A model generated the notes under the pieces. It was not told where the DNA came from, ran no database searches, and worked only from the letters and a program-made list of their open reading frames with translations. Shown in pieces: positions 7,176 through 14,572 of a DNA stretch of 64,000 nt. The stretch covers positions 1 through 64,000 of the forward strand of contig CAVVVW010000014.1 of the NCBI GenBank assembly GCA_963751775.1, given 5' to 3'. Within the stretch, counting starts at the first letter, position 1. Every line of letters begins with the position of its first letter. The stretch comes from CADEEN01 sp963751775 (GTDB lineage Bacteria > Pseudomonadota > Gammaproteobacteria > Burkholderiales > Burkholderiaceae_C). Position numbers and translations under genes: made by a program.

Positions 7176-7562
7176 TTAGGCGACAGCGCTGTAGCCAACT
7201 GCGGGCTTGTACTCGCCAATCTGGCGTCGCAGCGACTCGATGGCAAGAACGATGGCGCGCGACGCCAGCGCATACGGAGTTCCGGCGCCCAGCATCTGCT
7301 CGGCTTCGGCGTAGCTGCGGGCGTTGATCATGGCGGCCACGTCGGCGGCGCGGCGGTGAAATCTTGCGTGCGCAACCAGGCACTCCTCATGTGCGGGCAG
7401 CGCGCCATATCTTGACTTGGACGGGCCGTGCAGCCAGCGTCCAAGCTCGCAGCACGCGTCGCTCGCTATCGTGTCCAGGTCGAGAGTGGCCTTTTCGGAG
7501 ATCGCCCCGCGCAGCCTGATCTTCCAATCCGTGTGCGCGTTGGTTGCCTCCGTGAAGTTCAT
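7176..7562 (-). CDS. Stand-alone CZB (chemoreceptor zinc-binding) domain protein
   Basis: The 128-residue protein is essentially one CZB domain. It shows NAHTDWKIRLRGAI near residue 9 (first His), DACCELGRWLHG around residue 35 (the Cys block), and HEECLVAHARFHRRAADV near residue 58 (His pair). In chemoreceptors and diguanylate cyclases this 3-His/1-Cys domain senses zinc or hypochlorous acid; here no signalling domain is attached. Its stop codon lies inside GCCTAAC (7175-7181), a perfect attC outer core, but no complete site follows. Confidence 0.75.
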   Translation of the reverse strand: MNFTEATNAHTDWKIRLRGAISEKATLDLDTIASDACCELGRWLHGPSKSRYGALPAHEECLVAHARFHRRAADVAAMINARSYAEAEQMLGAGTPYALASRAIVLAIESLRRQIGEYKPAVGYSAVA

Positions 7563-7614
7563 GATGTGCTTCGCCGTTTGGAGGTGCGTGCGCGGGGGGC
7601 GACGTGATCGCGTG

Positions 7615-8094
7615 TCAGTAGGGAAGGCAGTTCTTGTGAACGAATTTCCACGTCCCGTCGACAAACAAGGCTTTGAGGTCGTCGTCTGGATAACTCCCTA
7701 CGTCTCCCGGCGTTCTATCGCCGACCTCGAGGTAAACAACCTCTTCCGAGGTTTCGTTCATCAGACGGTGACCATTCCCCGTTCCGGCTTTGAAGCCCGC
7801 GCACATGCCTGGCGCCAGGCGAGCGAGACCTTCGTCGGTATGCAGTGTGGGGTGGCCTTGCAGGATGTAGATGAACTCATCCTGCTTGGTGTGGGCGTGG
7901 CGAAGGGCTGAGACCGCACCAGGTTCGAGGCGCGTGAGGTTGACGCCGAAGTTGGTGAGACCGAAGAGATCGCCGAGCGGATGCTTCTGCCTGCCGGACA
8001 TGCGAGAGGCGAACGGCTCGGGGTAACTTGAAGGCTTGACGCGCTTGGGCGCTTCGGCAGCCGTGACCACGGTTGGGTAGGAGTTCTTTGCCAT
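7615..8094 (-). CDS. Cupin-domain protein
   Basis: The 159-residue protein has a central cupin barrel. The motif GAVSALRHAHTKQDEFIYIL gives the two His and the Glu of cupin motif 1, and GTGNGHRLMNETSEEVVYLE gives the His of motif 2. This is the short type annotated as sugar-binding or transcriptional-regulator-type cupins. It probably binds one metal ion; the ligand is unknown. The start at MAKNSYPTVV gives a full-length domain, although its ribosome binding site is weak. Confidence 0.8.
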   Translation of the reverse strand: MAKNSYPTVVTAAEAPKRVKPSSYPEPFASRMSGRQKHPLGDLFGLTNFGVNLTRLEPGAVSALRHAHTKQDEFIYILQGHPTLHTDEGLARLAPGMCAGFKAGTGNGHRLMNETSEEVVYLEVGDRTPGDVGSYPDDDLKALFVDGTWKFVHKNCLPY

Positions 8095-8138
8095 GTGAAG
8101 CTCGCGAAGTAGGGCAATGAGGGCTGACGTTTGCCCAT

Positions 8139-8477
8139 TCACTTGGATTTCTTCGCCGGCAAACCGGCCACGTAGCCCACGCACCAGGACACCCACGCCA
8201 GAAGGTCTCGGTCTTCGGCCAACCCCGGTGGGTCGATGTAGACGTAGCCTTTCATCGGTTTGCCGGTGAACTTCATCTCACGCACGTGGGGAAGAGCCAA
8301 GGCATCTTCATATCGCTCGGCGCCCACGCGTGCCATGAGGCTCGCGCCCGATATGCCTACGAACATCTTGCCTTCGACGAGGAATGCGAGCCCGCCGAAC
8401 ATCCTGCGCTCCGACACGAGTTCCCGACCGGCAAGCGCCTCTCGAACACGTTGAGCAAGACCTTCGTCGAATGCCAT
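8139..8477 (-). CDS. TfoX N-terminal-domain protein
   Basis: The 112-residue product is a single TfoX_N domain: SERRMFGGLAFLVEGKMFVG is the hallmark block, followed by MKFTGKPMKGYVYIDPPGL. Full-length TfoX/Sxy activates competence genes in some gammaproteobacteria, but single-domain proteins like this are widespread, and many lie in integron cassettes with no known role. The C-terminus (LPAKKSK) is basic. There is an intact frame and a 44-base gap to the cupin gene. Confidence 0.8.
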   Translation of the reverse strand: MAFDEGLAQRVREALAGRELVSERRMFGGLAFLVEGKMFVGISGASLMARVGAERYEDALALPHVREMKFTGKPMKGYVYIDPPGLAEDRDLLAWVSWCVGYVAGLPAKKSK

Positions 8478-8493
8478 GTTGAGCTGCCTAGCT

Positions 8494-8553
8494 GCCTAGA
8501 CGTTGAATTTCAGCCGCCGCCGGAACAGGCCCGCTCGAGCGAGGCCTTAGGCC
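8494..8553 (-). other. Probable attC recombination site
   Basis: On the minus strand the stop of the MAPEG gene lies in GGCCTAAGGCC, and CTGAAATTCAAC then GTCTAGGC closes the element about 60 bases later. If the C in GTCTAGGC is one of the extra bases common in this assembly, the closing core is a perfect GTTAGGC matching the opening GCCTAA. The interior is GC-rich and can fold. The TfoX-N gene starts about 15 bases after it. Confidence 0.5.
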
Positions 8554-8942
8554 GCACCCGCCGCGCGGGAAAGACACCAGACGCCAAACCCGAGCATCGG
8601 TACAAAGGTGAGGATCATTCCGATGGCGCGGGGAAGGCCCCAACCCTTGAGGATGAGTATGGCCGCATGCATGACGCGACCGACGAAAAGTGATGCTCCG
8701 CCAGTCCACAAGAGCCATGCTGGGGCCCCCGTGAGTTCTGCGGCCGCCATTGCCAGCAAGACGATCGGGACAGTTTCCGTGTAGTTTCCGTGCGCCCGCA
8801 TGCGACGCAAGAGCGTCTGGTCGCCGCCGTCAAAGAATTGAATGCCCGTGCGTGCCCGCCTATAGCCAACCATCACGGTGAGCGGAATCTGCAGCACAGC
8901 GAAGGTACCAATGAACAGGGTCGAGGTTGGGATGCCGATCAT
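8547..8942 (-). CDS. MAPEG-family membrane protein
   Basis: The 131-residue protein has four hydrophobic spans and the MAPEG signature (membrane-associated proteins in eicosanoid and glutathione metabolism): RMRAHGNYTETVPIVLLAMA, where the R-x-x-x-N-x-x-E motif binds glutathione in characterised members. It belongs to the bacterial inner-membrane group. A glutathione-transferase-like detoxifying role is plausible but inferred. It follows the intron-interrupted attC and so heads its own cassette. Confidence 0.82.
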   Translation of the reverse strand: MIGIPTSTLFIGTFAVLQIPLTVMVGYRRARTGIQFFDGGDQTLLRRMRAHGNYTETVPIVLLAMAAAELTGAPAWLLWTGGASLFVGRVMHAAILILKGWGLPRAIGMILTFVPMLGFGVWCLSRAAGAA

Positions 8943-8976
8943 GTTTGTACCTCAGTGAGGAGGAGATTGAATGTGT

Positions 8977-9049
8977 GGCCAACGTTCGACGTGAGCCGCA
9001 GCAACAAGCATGCGAAGCGTGCTTGTTGCTGTCGGCTCGATGGAGTGGT
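8977..9049 (-). other. attC site interrupted by a group II intron
   Basis: A long imperfect hairpin at 8993-9038 pairs GAGCCG-CAGCAACAAGCA with TGCTTGTTGCTG-CGGCTC, with one T unpaired. The outer part of the site is GTTGGCC next to the MAPEG gene. The other outer core, CTCTAAC on the minus strand, is split: its bases resume at 11048 after the intron. Closing the gap gives GGTTAGAGC on the plus strand, the same core as next to the first cassette. The unpaired base and long stem fit attC architecture. Confidence 0.65.
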
Positions 9050-9583
9050 GTGCGCCCAGCATGGGCGCGAACTTATGGGGTGCAAGTCCCCTGTGGGAGT
9101 ACCGACTTGGACTCATCGTGAGCAAGGATAACCACGAGCCGACGGCAAGGGCAAGACCGCGAGGTATTGTCTGGAGGAAGCCCGAGTGCAAGAGGTGCGA
9201 GGCGACGGACAGAAACCGCATACAAGGCCGAGGGCTGCGAGGCGAGCTGGCACATGACAGCAAAGCCCAGCGGTACGCAGCCTACGGTAAATGCGGCGCT
9301 TGTGCACCGACAGTTCGCGTCCCTTACCTGGGGAGATCTGCACCGCGAGCGGTGCGCGTCGATGGTGGCAAAACCCGGATGGTTCACACCGGGACACCAA
9401 GAACCGAGCGCCGCGGCGAGCTGCCCGCTGCGAGCGATGAACAGGCAGCAACCACCATCGAAGCGCACAGCGCGGCACGCGGCAACGCGCGACGTGACGG
9501 CGCAGAAGTCAGCAGACGCCGTAGTAGGCGGCCGGGAGTCGGGCCGCTGAAGGGCTGAACAACAGAGACACAAGGAGCAGACG

Positions 9584-10904
9584 TTGCCGACCTCGAACGC
9601 ATCGACCAAGCCCGACCGGGCGAGATGCGCGCGGCGGCCGGCACGCACCGAGCCTTGAGACAAGACGAAGCAATCACTGAAGACCTGCTGCAAGCGGTGC
9701 TGGCCAGCGACAACCTGGCGCGGGCGTGGAAACGGGTGAAGGCCAACCGGGGAGCGCCGGGCATTGACGGCGTGACCATGCAGGACTGGCCCGCCCATGC
9801 GCGCGACACACTGGCCGGCGTTGCGAGCGCAGATCGAAGGCAAGGGCGATACCGGCCGCAGGCGGTGCGAAGGGTGCGAGATACCCAAGCCCGACGGCGG
9901 CAAGCGGCATGCTCGGAATTCCCACGGTCACCGACCGTGTGGTCCAGCAAGCCATCGCCCAAGTGCTCACGCCGATCTTCGATCCGACATTCTCGGAATC
10001 GAGCTTCGGGTTTAGACCGGGCCGCAATGCACACCAGGCGATCAGGCAGGTGCAGGCGAGCGTGAAGGCCGGCTGGCGCATCGCGGTGGACATCGACCTG
10101 GCCAAGTTCTTCGACACGGTCAATCACGACGTGTTGATGAGCTTGCTGGGGCGAACGATCCGCGACAAGCGACTGCTGGCTCTGATCGGGCGCTACCTGC
10201 GCGCCGGGGTGCTGGTCGGTGAGCACATCGAACCGAGCGAGGTGGGCACGCCGCAAGGCGGGCCACTGCGCCCATTGCTGGCCAACATCCTGCTGCACCA
10301 GCTCGACCGCGAGTTGGAACGGCGGGGCCACCGCTTCGCGCGCTACGCCGACGACATGATCATTCTTGTCAAGAGCCGACGCGCCGCGCAGCGGGTCATG
10401 CGCAGCATCACGCGATACCTGGAGACGACCCTCAAGCTCACGGTCAACCCTGCCAAAAGCAAGGTCGCGCCGATGAGCGAATGCAGCTTCCTGGGCTTCA
10501 CCATCCAGGGCAAGAAGATTCGCTGGACCGACAAGTCGGCGGCGGAATTCAAGCACCGGGTGCGTGAGCTGACGGGGCGAAGCTGGGGCGTATCGATGGA
10601 CCACCGGCTGCACAAGCTGGGGCAATACCTGCGGGGCTGGACGGCGTACTTCGGCATCAGCCAGTACTACCGCCCGGTGCCCGAACTGGACGACTGGATC
10701 AGGCGACGCATCCGCATGTGCTACTGGAAACAGTGGCGCTGGGTGCGCACGAAGATCAAGCACTTGCTGGCTTTGGGCGTGAGCCTGAAGACGGCGATCC
10801 AGCATGGCGTCAGCAGCAAGAGCTATTGGCACATGGCGCGAACCCCGGCGCTGCAGCAGGCACTGTCCAACGCGTGGTTGAAAGCGCAAGGCTGGTCAGC
10901 GTGA
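9584..10904 (+). CDS. ltrA: Group II intron-encoded reverse transcriptase/maturase
   Basis: After frame repair the protein is about 435 residues. It has an N-terminal RT0 region (RAWKRVKANRGAPGIDGVTM), EIPKPDGGKR, LGIPTVTDRVVQQAIAQVL, SSFGFRPGRNAHQAI, the catalytic RYADDM box, VGTPQGG, and a maturase (X) region with QYLRGWTAYFG. The frame is broken about four times between 9790 and 9910, each repaired by removing one base. A TTG at 9584 has AAGGAG upstream and fits the usual N-terminus, with a further break near 9630. RT, maturase and intron RNA together would allow retrohoming. Confidence 0.8.
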
Positions 10905-10977
10905 AGGACAGTGGTGCAAGGCCCAGGGCTACACCACTTGAAGGAACGAACGCTTCGTCGAGCGAGCCGACTTGTTG

Positions 10978-11043
10978 AACCGCCCACTGCGGACCCGCAC
11001 GGTGGGTGGTGTGGGGGCTGGGGGTCAGAAACCCCCGGCTACC
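10978..11043 (+). ncRNA. Group II intron domains V and VI
   Basis: Domain V-like hairpin: ACCGCCCACTGCGG and its partner run CCGCACGGTGGGTGGT, the usual 34-base size with a short apical loop. Domain VI-like hairpin: GGGGGT and ACCCCC enclose CAGAA, leaving an adenosine available as branch point. These are the catalytic and lariat-forming domains and mark the intron's 3' end. The fold is by eye; class C assignment rests on the target site and overall look. Confidence 0.6.
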
Positions 11044-11046
11044 CGA

Positions 11047-11541
11047 TTAGAGCGCATCTGCACCGAGCGCCCGCGCCGGCAGCCAACAGGCCATGCGAGT
11101 GACTTTGCACCCACGGCGCGTGAACTGGCCGGAAATTGGAAAGAAGCCCAATGAGCGGTAAGCGTTCAAGGCGTGCGGCGTGGAGTTGAGCTCAACGGTC
11201 TTCACTTCCGGGAACACCTCTTCTATGTGAGCGCGCGCCGCCTCCCACAGACCTCTGGCCACACCCCGACGCAGATGCCGTGGATGCACAAAGAGCATGC
11301 TGATCAGTGACGGGCGTGGCATAAGGATGAAGCCAACGACCTGTTCTCCTGAAACTTCGGCAGCGGCGAAAGCCGGAGCTTTCAGGAGTTCTGCCATTGC
11401 CTCGGGAGACGTCTCAGCAAGAAGCCGTTCGCTGGCACTCGGCTCCCAGTCAGCTGCGGCCAGTTCACTGAAGCTCTCGTGCACGAGCCGGGAGACTGCC
11501 ACTGCCATCTCTGACGTCGCGGTAACCAGTGTTCGGCTCAT
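11047..11541 (-). CDS. GNAT-family N-acetyltransferase (first cassette)
   Basis: The 164-residue acetyltransferase shows VVGFILMPRPSLISMLFVHP then RHLRRGVARGLWEAA, the R-x-x-G-x-A acetyl-CoA loop at about residue 93, and NAYRSLGFF near the C-terminus. It is the cassette nearest the integrase: its start is preceded by GTTAGAGC, the attI/attC crossover core, and its TAA stop lies in CTCTAA, the opening core of its own attC, now occupied by the intron. An IS630-family insertion separates it from the integrase and any cassette promoter there. Confidence 0.82.
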   Translation of the reverse strand: MSRTLVTATSEMAVAVSRLVHESFSELAAADWEPSASERLLAETSPEAMAELLKAPAFAAAEVSGEQVVGFILMPRPSLISMLFVHPRHLRRGVARGLWEAARAHIEEVFPEVKTVELNSTPHALNAYRSLGFFPISGQFTRRGCKVTRMACWLPARALGADAL

Positions 11542-11543
11542 GC

Positions 11544-11553
11544 GCTCTAACTA
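11544..11553 (-). other. attI/first-cassette crossover core with an IS inserted beside it
   Basis: On the minus strand the sequence is TA-GTTAGAGC followed directly by the ATG region of the acetyltransferase cassette. GTTAGAGC is the same core found at the intron-split attC. Removing the IS and one TA copy rejoins ..ATATCTA-GTTAGAGC. Integron recombination cuts after the G of GTTRRRY, so the IS entered within about two bases of the crossover point, on the attI side. Confidence 0.55.
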
Positions 11554-12662
11554 GTGGACTGTAACGTTTAAATAGGAAGTATCATCGTGCCTGTGGAGGG
11601 CGCGATGGAACTGACCAAGACCGAACTCATGGAACTGCAGCGACAAGCCAGTGCGAGGAACGGTCGAGCCGATGCGGCGCGACACGCTCGACTGATCCTG
11701 CTGTTGGCCGATGGACTGACGTGGGCCGAGATTCGCGCCAAGCTCGACTGCAGCGACAGCTACATCGATCGCTGGAGCAAGCGCTTTGCCGCCGATCGGC
11801 TGGCCGGACTGTTTGCTCGCCATGCTGGGCGCGAACGCTACAAGGTGACCGATCGCGTCGAGGCGCGCGTGCTGGCCCGCACCACCAAGCGCAAGCCCGC
11901 CGACGGCTCGACGCACTGGTCCTCGCGCAAGCTTGCCGCCGAACTCGGCGGCGACATCTCGCACATGACCGTGGCACGCATCTGGGCCAAGCATGGCATC
12001 AAGCCGCATCGGCTCGAGGGCTATCTCGCCTCCAACGATCCCAGACTTCGAGGCCAAGGCCGCCGACGTCATCGGGCTGTACCTGAACCCGCCGCAGCAC
12101 GCCGCAGTGTTCAGCGTCGATGAGAAGACGGCGATCCAGGCGCTGGACCGCAAGGATCCGGTGCTGCCGTTGTCGCCCGGACGCGCCGAGCGTCATGGGT
12201 TCGAGTACTTCCGACACGGCACGCTGTCGCTGTACGCGGCCTTCAACACCAAGACCGGCGAAGTGCTCGGCAAGACCGCAGCCCGCCACACCTCGGCCGA
12301 GTTCGTGGCCTTCCTCACCGACATCGTGGCCAACCAGCCTCGCGGCAAGGAGATCCACGTCATCGCCGACAACCTCTCGGCGCACAAGACCAAGCAGGTC
12401 GACGCGTTCCTGACTGAGCATCCGCGACGTTCATATGCACTTCACCCCGACCTACTCGTCCTGGCTCAACCAGGTCGAGCTGTGGTTCGCCAAGATCGAG
12501 CGCGACGTGATCGCCCGCGGCGTGTTCACCTCCGTGCCAGACCTCAAGCGAAAACTCATGCGCTACATCCGTCAATACAACAAGCAGCCCAAAGCCCGTG
12601 AAGTGGAAGTACTTCGATCCCACACGGCGCATCACTCCCGATTCAATCGTTACGGCCCACTA
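11552..12662 (+). mobile_element. IS630-family insertion sequence
   Basis: The ends are matching inverted repeats: GTGGACTGTAACG at the left, and the reverse complement of CGTTACGGCCCAC at the right (11 of 13 identical). Both are flanked by TA, inside CTAG on both sides. IS630/Tc1-mariner elements duplicate a TA target and often pick CTAG. The single transposase gene fills the interior, and its TAG stop uses the right-hand TA copy. Total length with both TA copies is 1,111 bp. It lies between the first cassette and the integrase. Confidence 0.85.
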
Positions 12663-12663
12663 G
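11605..12663 (+). CDS. IS630-family transposase (three frame breaks)
   Basis: The N-terminal helix-turn-helix region (GLTWAEIRAKLDCSDSYIDR, WSKRF) is followed by the DDE domain: FSVDEKTAIQALDR (first Asp), IHVIADNLSAH (second Asp) and WLNQVELWF (Glu). The end reads PVKWKYFDPTRRITPDSIV and stops at TAG. Three single extra bases, near 12043, 12423 and 12592, break the frame; removing each restores about 352 residues. The ATG at 11605 has GGAGGG upstream; a GTG at 11587 is an alternative. If the breaks are assembly errors, the transposase is intact. Confidence 0.85.
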
Positions 12664-12813
12664 ATATAGACATGTGGTGGTACCGGCCTCAGAGTTGCGT
12701 ATGCAGCCGGCGACTACCGCGATGCTACGCGGCGGCTCCCCTCTGTGGAAGCCCCGAAAACTTCCCACCTTTGGGGGATCGCTCGGCGTCATACGCGGCC
12801 TAAGAATTGGCGG
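12664..12813 (-). other. Presumed attI and integrase leader region
   Basis: About 150 bases lie between the IS and the integrase start. In integrons this stretch holds attI and, often, the promoters of intI and of the cassettes. The sequence next to the IS (ATATAGACATG) would have been contiguous with the GTTAGAGC core before the IS inserted. I see no confident promoter or LexA box. The call rests on position relative to intI and the array. Confidence 0.35.
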
Positions 12814-13855
12814 ATGGACGACCAACACGACTCCCCCGCTGCCGAGCCGCCCGGCGCCACTCCCGCGGCCGTCGATCGCCCGTCGCTTCAGCCGCCGGTA
12901 CGCCTGTTGCCGGCGCTTCGCGAGGCGATCCGGGTGCGGCACTACTCGCTGCGCACGGAGCAGGCTTATGTCGGCTGGGTGCGCCGCTTCGTGCACTTCC
13001 ACGGCTTGCGCCACCCGCGCGAACTCGGTGCACCCGAGGTCGAGGCGTTCCTGACGCAACTGGCCAGCCTGCGCAATGTGTCGTCGTCGACGCAAGGCCA
13101 GGCCAAGTCGGCATTGCTGTTCCTGTACAAGCAGGTGCTCGGCATCGAGTTGCCCTGGCTCGACGAGGTCGTCTCGGCCAAGGCTTCGCGGCGCTTGCCT
13201 GTGGTGCTGACGCCGCGCGAGGTGCGCGAGTTGCTGCTCAACCTCGAGGGCGGTACGGCAGGCTTGGTCGTGGCGTTGCTCTACGGCACCGGCATGCGCT
13301 TGCTCGAAGGCTTGCGCCTGCGCGTCAAGGACGTCGAATTCGAGCGCCGGGAAATCATCGTGCGCGAAGGCAAGGGCGGCAAGGATCGTGTGACCGTGTT
13401 GCCCGAGAACCTGATCGCGCCGCTGCGCGGCACAGCTCGAGCTGGCGCGCGAGTGGCATCGCAAGGACGCGGCTGCCGGTCGCGCCGGCGTGTGGCTGCC
13501 CGATGCGCTGGCGCTCAAGTACCCCAAGGCCGCGACGGCGTGGGGCTGGCAATGGGTGTTCGCCAGCCCCACGTTGTCGATCGACCCGCGCAGCGGCGTC
13601 GAACGGCGCCACCACCTGCACGAGCAATCGGTTCAGCGCGCGGTGGCCGGCGCCGCGCGCCGCGCCGGCATCGACAAGCCCTGCACGCCGCACGTGCTGC
13701 GCCATTCGTTCGCCACCCACATGCTGCAGCAGGGCTACGACATCCGCACCGTGCAGGAGCTGCTCGGCCACAGCGACGTGAAGACGACGATGATCTACAC
13801 CCACGTGCTCAACCGCGGCGGGCGCGGCGTGATGAGCCCGCTGGATCGGATCTGA
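12814..13855 (+). CDS. intI: Integron integrase (one-base frame break)
   Basis: Tyrosine recombinase of about 346 residues. The N-terminal core-binding part has REAIRVRHYSLRTEQAYVGW. The catalytic part has LLYGTGMRLLEGLRLRVKDV (first Arg), HVLRHSFATHML (His-x-x-Arg) and LLGHSDVKTTMIYTHV (His and Tyr nucleophile). The segment ALALKYPKAATAWGWQWVFA with DPRSG and RRHHLHE is the extra alpha-helical insert found in IntI proteins and absent from XerC/D and phage integrases. One extra G at about 13429 shifts the frame after PENLIAPLR; removing it yields PLRAQLELAREWHR. It faces away from the array, the usual layout. Confidence 0.9.
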
Positions 13856-13905
13856 AGGTGATCGGCACAGCGAACCCGACACCTGCGTGTCGGGGCCGTG
13901 CAGCG

Positions 13906-14214
13906 CTACGCTGCCAACACTTCGCGCGGCACGACGCGCCGCTTGATGTCGGCGCGTGTGGGCAGGGTCTTCAGGTCGTAGTCCGCCTGCAGCGCCAGCC
14001 AGGAAGCAGCGTCACCGCCGAAGTGCCGCGCCAGCCGCTCAGCAGTGTCGGCGCTGACGCCGCGGCGCTCCTTGACGATCTCGTGGATACGCGTTGCCGG
14101 TACCGCCAGGGCGGCGGCCAACGCGTTCACGCTAAGTCCCAGCGGGGCGAGAAACTCTTCGCGCAAAACTTCACCGGGGTGTACCGGACGCATGCGGTTT
14201 GCAGGGCGGGTCAT
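13906..14214 (-). CDS. higA: HigA-family antitoxin
   Basis: The 102-residue XRE-type protein opens MTRPANRMRPVHPGEVLREE, the typical HigA start. Its helix-turn-helix spans about residues 28-66 (LSVNALAAALAVPATRIHEI, VKERRGVSADTAERLARHFG). It would neutralise the upstream HigB and repress the shared promoter. The toxin gene comes first, as is usual for higBA. The pair lies convergent with intI, just outside the array, where TA pairs can stabilise integron DNA (inference). Confidence 0.88.
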   Translation of the reverse strand: MTRPANRMRPVHPGEVLREEFLAPLGLSVNALAAALAVPATRIHEIVKERRGVSADTAERLARHFGGDAASWLALQADYDLKTLPTRADIKRRVVPREVLAA

Positions 14215-14226
14215 GATTCAACTCCT

Positions 14227-14505
14227 TCAGTGGTAATCGACGATCTCGACACCGGCCGGGCCGTTCTCGGTCCAGGAAAAGCAGGCGCGCCACTGATCGT
14301 TGACGCGGATGCTGTACTGGCCGGCGCGTTCACCTTTCAGTGCCTCGAGCCGATTACCGGGTGGGCTGCGCAGAAATTCAAGCGTTCGCGCCGCATCGAG
14401 CATCGCGAGTTTGCGAATTGCCGCAGCCTCGATGGCGCGAAATCGCCTCGGGTGTCGGCCCTCGAACAGCGCTTGCGTGTCCTTGCAGCGGAACGATACG
14501 ATCAC
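14227..14505 (-). CDS. higB: HigB/RelE-family toxin
   Basis: The 92-residue basic protein begins at a GTG (VIVSFRCKDTQALFEGRHPR) and has the HigB blocks: KLAMLDAARTLEFLRSPPGN, RLEALKGERAGQYSIRVND and QWRACFSW. Family members are ribosome-dependent mRNA endonucleases. The stop is 12 bases before the higA start, so both are co-transcribed. The start lies very near the predicted transcription start, giving a short leader. Confidence 0.88.
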   Translation of the reverse strand: MIVSFRCKDTQALFEGRHPRRFRAIEAAAIRKLAMLDAARTLEFLRSPPGNRLEALKGERAGQYSIRVNDQWRACFSWTENGPAGVEIVDYH

Positions 14506-14516
14506 GCCGCAATGAT

Positions 14517-14533
14517 ATTACGTTGAACGTAAT
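14517..14533 (-). promoter_or_regulatory. higBA promoter and palindromic operator
   Basis: ATTACGTT-G-AACGTAAT is a perfect 8-bp inverted repeat. On the minus strand it sits between a -35-like TTGCCG and a -10-like TATCAT spaced 17 bases apart, directly upstream of higB. HigA proteins bind such palindromes to repress their own promoter, so this is the likely autoregulatory site. Confidence 0.7.
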
Positions 14534-14572
14534 ACGGCAAGCAGGATGCGCTGGCGCTCGTTTGCCGCTCAA

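Larger units (their letters stand above)
9050..11047 (+). mobile_element. Group II intron, probably of the attC-inserting class C type
   Basis: The element starts GTGCGCCCAGCATGGGCGCG, a typical intron 5' end and first stem. It carries an open frame for a reverse transcriptase/maturase and ends with two hairpins (a domain V-like stem at 10978-11011 and a domain VI-like stem at about 11016-11043) followed by ..CCCGAT. Its 5' exon is the attC hairpin, and the insertion point splits the GTTAGAGC core. Class C introns of the attC type are known to target exactly such sites. The intron lies antisense to the cassette genes. The boundaries could shift by one or two bases. Confidence 0.75.

Noticed and set aside
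9050..9583. Short protein genes before the intron reverse transcriptase
   Set aside because: The stretch is explained by structured intron RNA (domains I-III); the frames there have no family similarity or plausible starts.
12814..13855. XerC/D-like or phage integrase
   Set aside because: The ALALKYPKAATAWGWQWVFA segment with DPRSG and RRHHLHE is the extra helix region of integron integrases, and the neighbouring array fits IntI.
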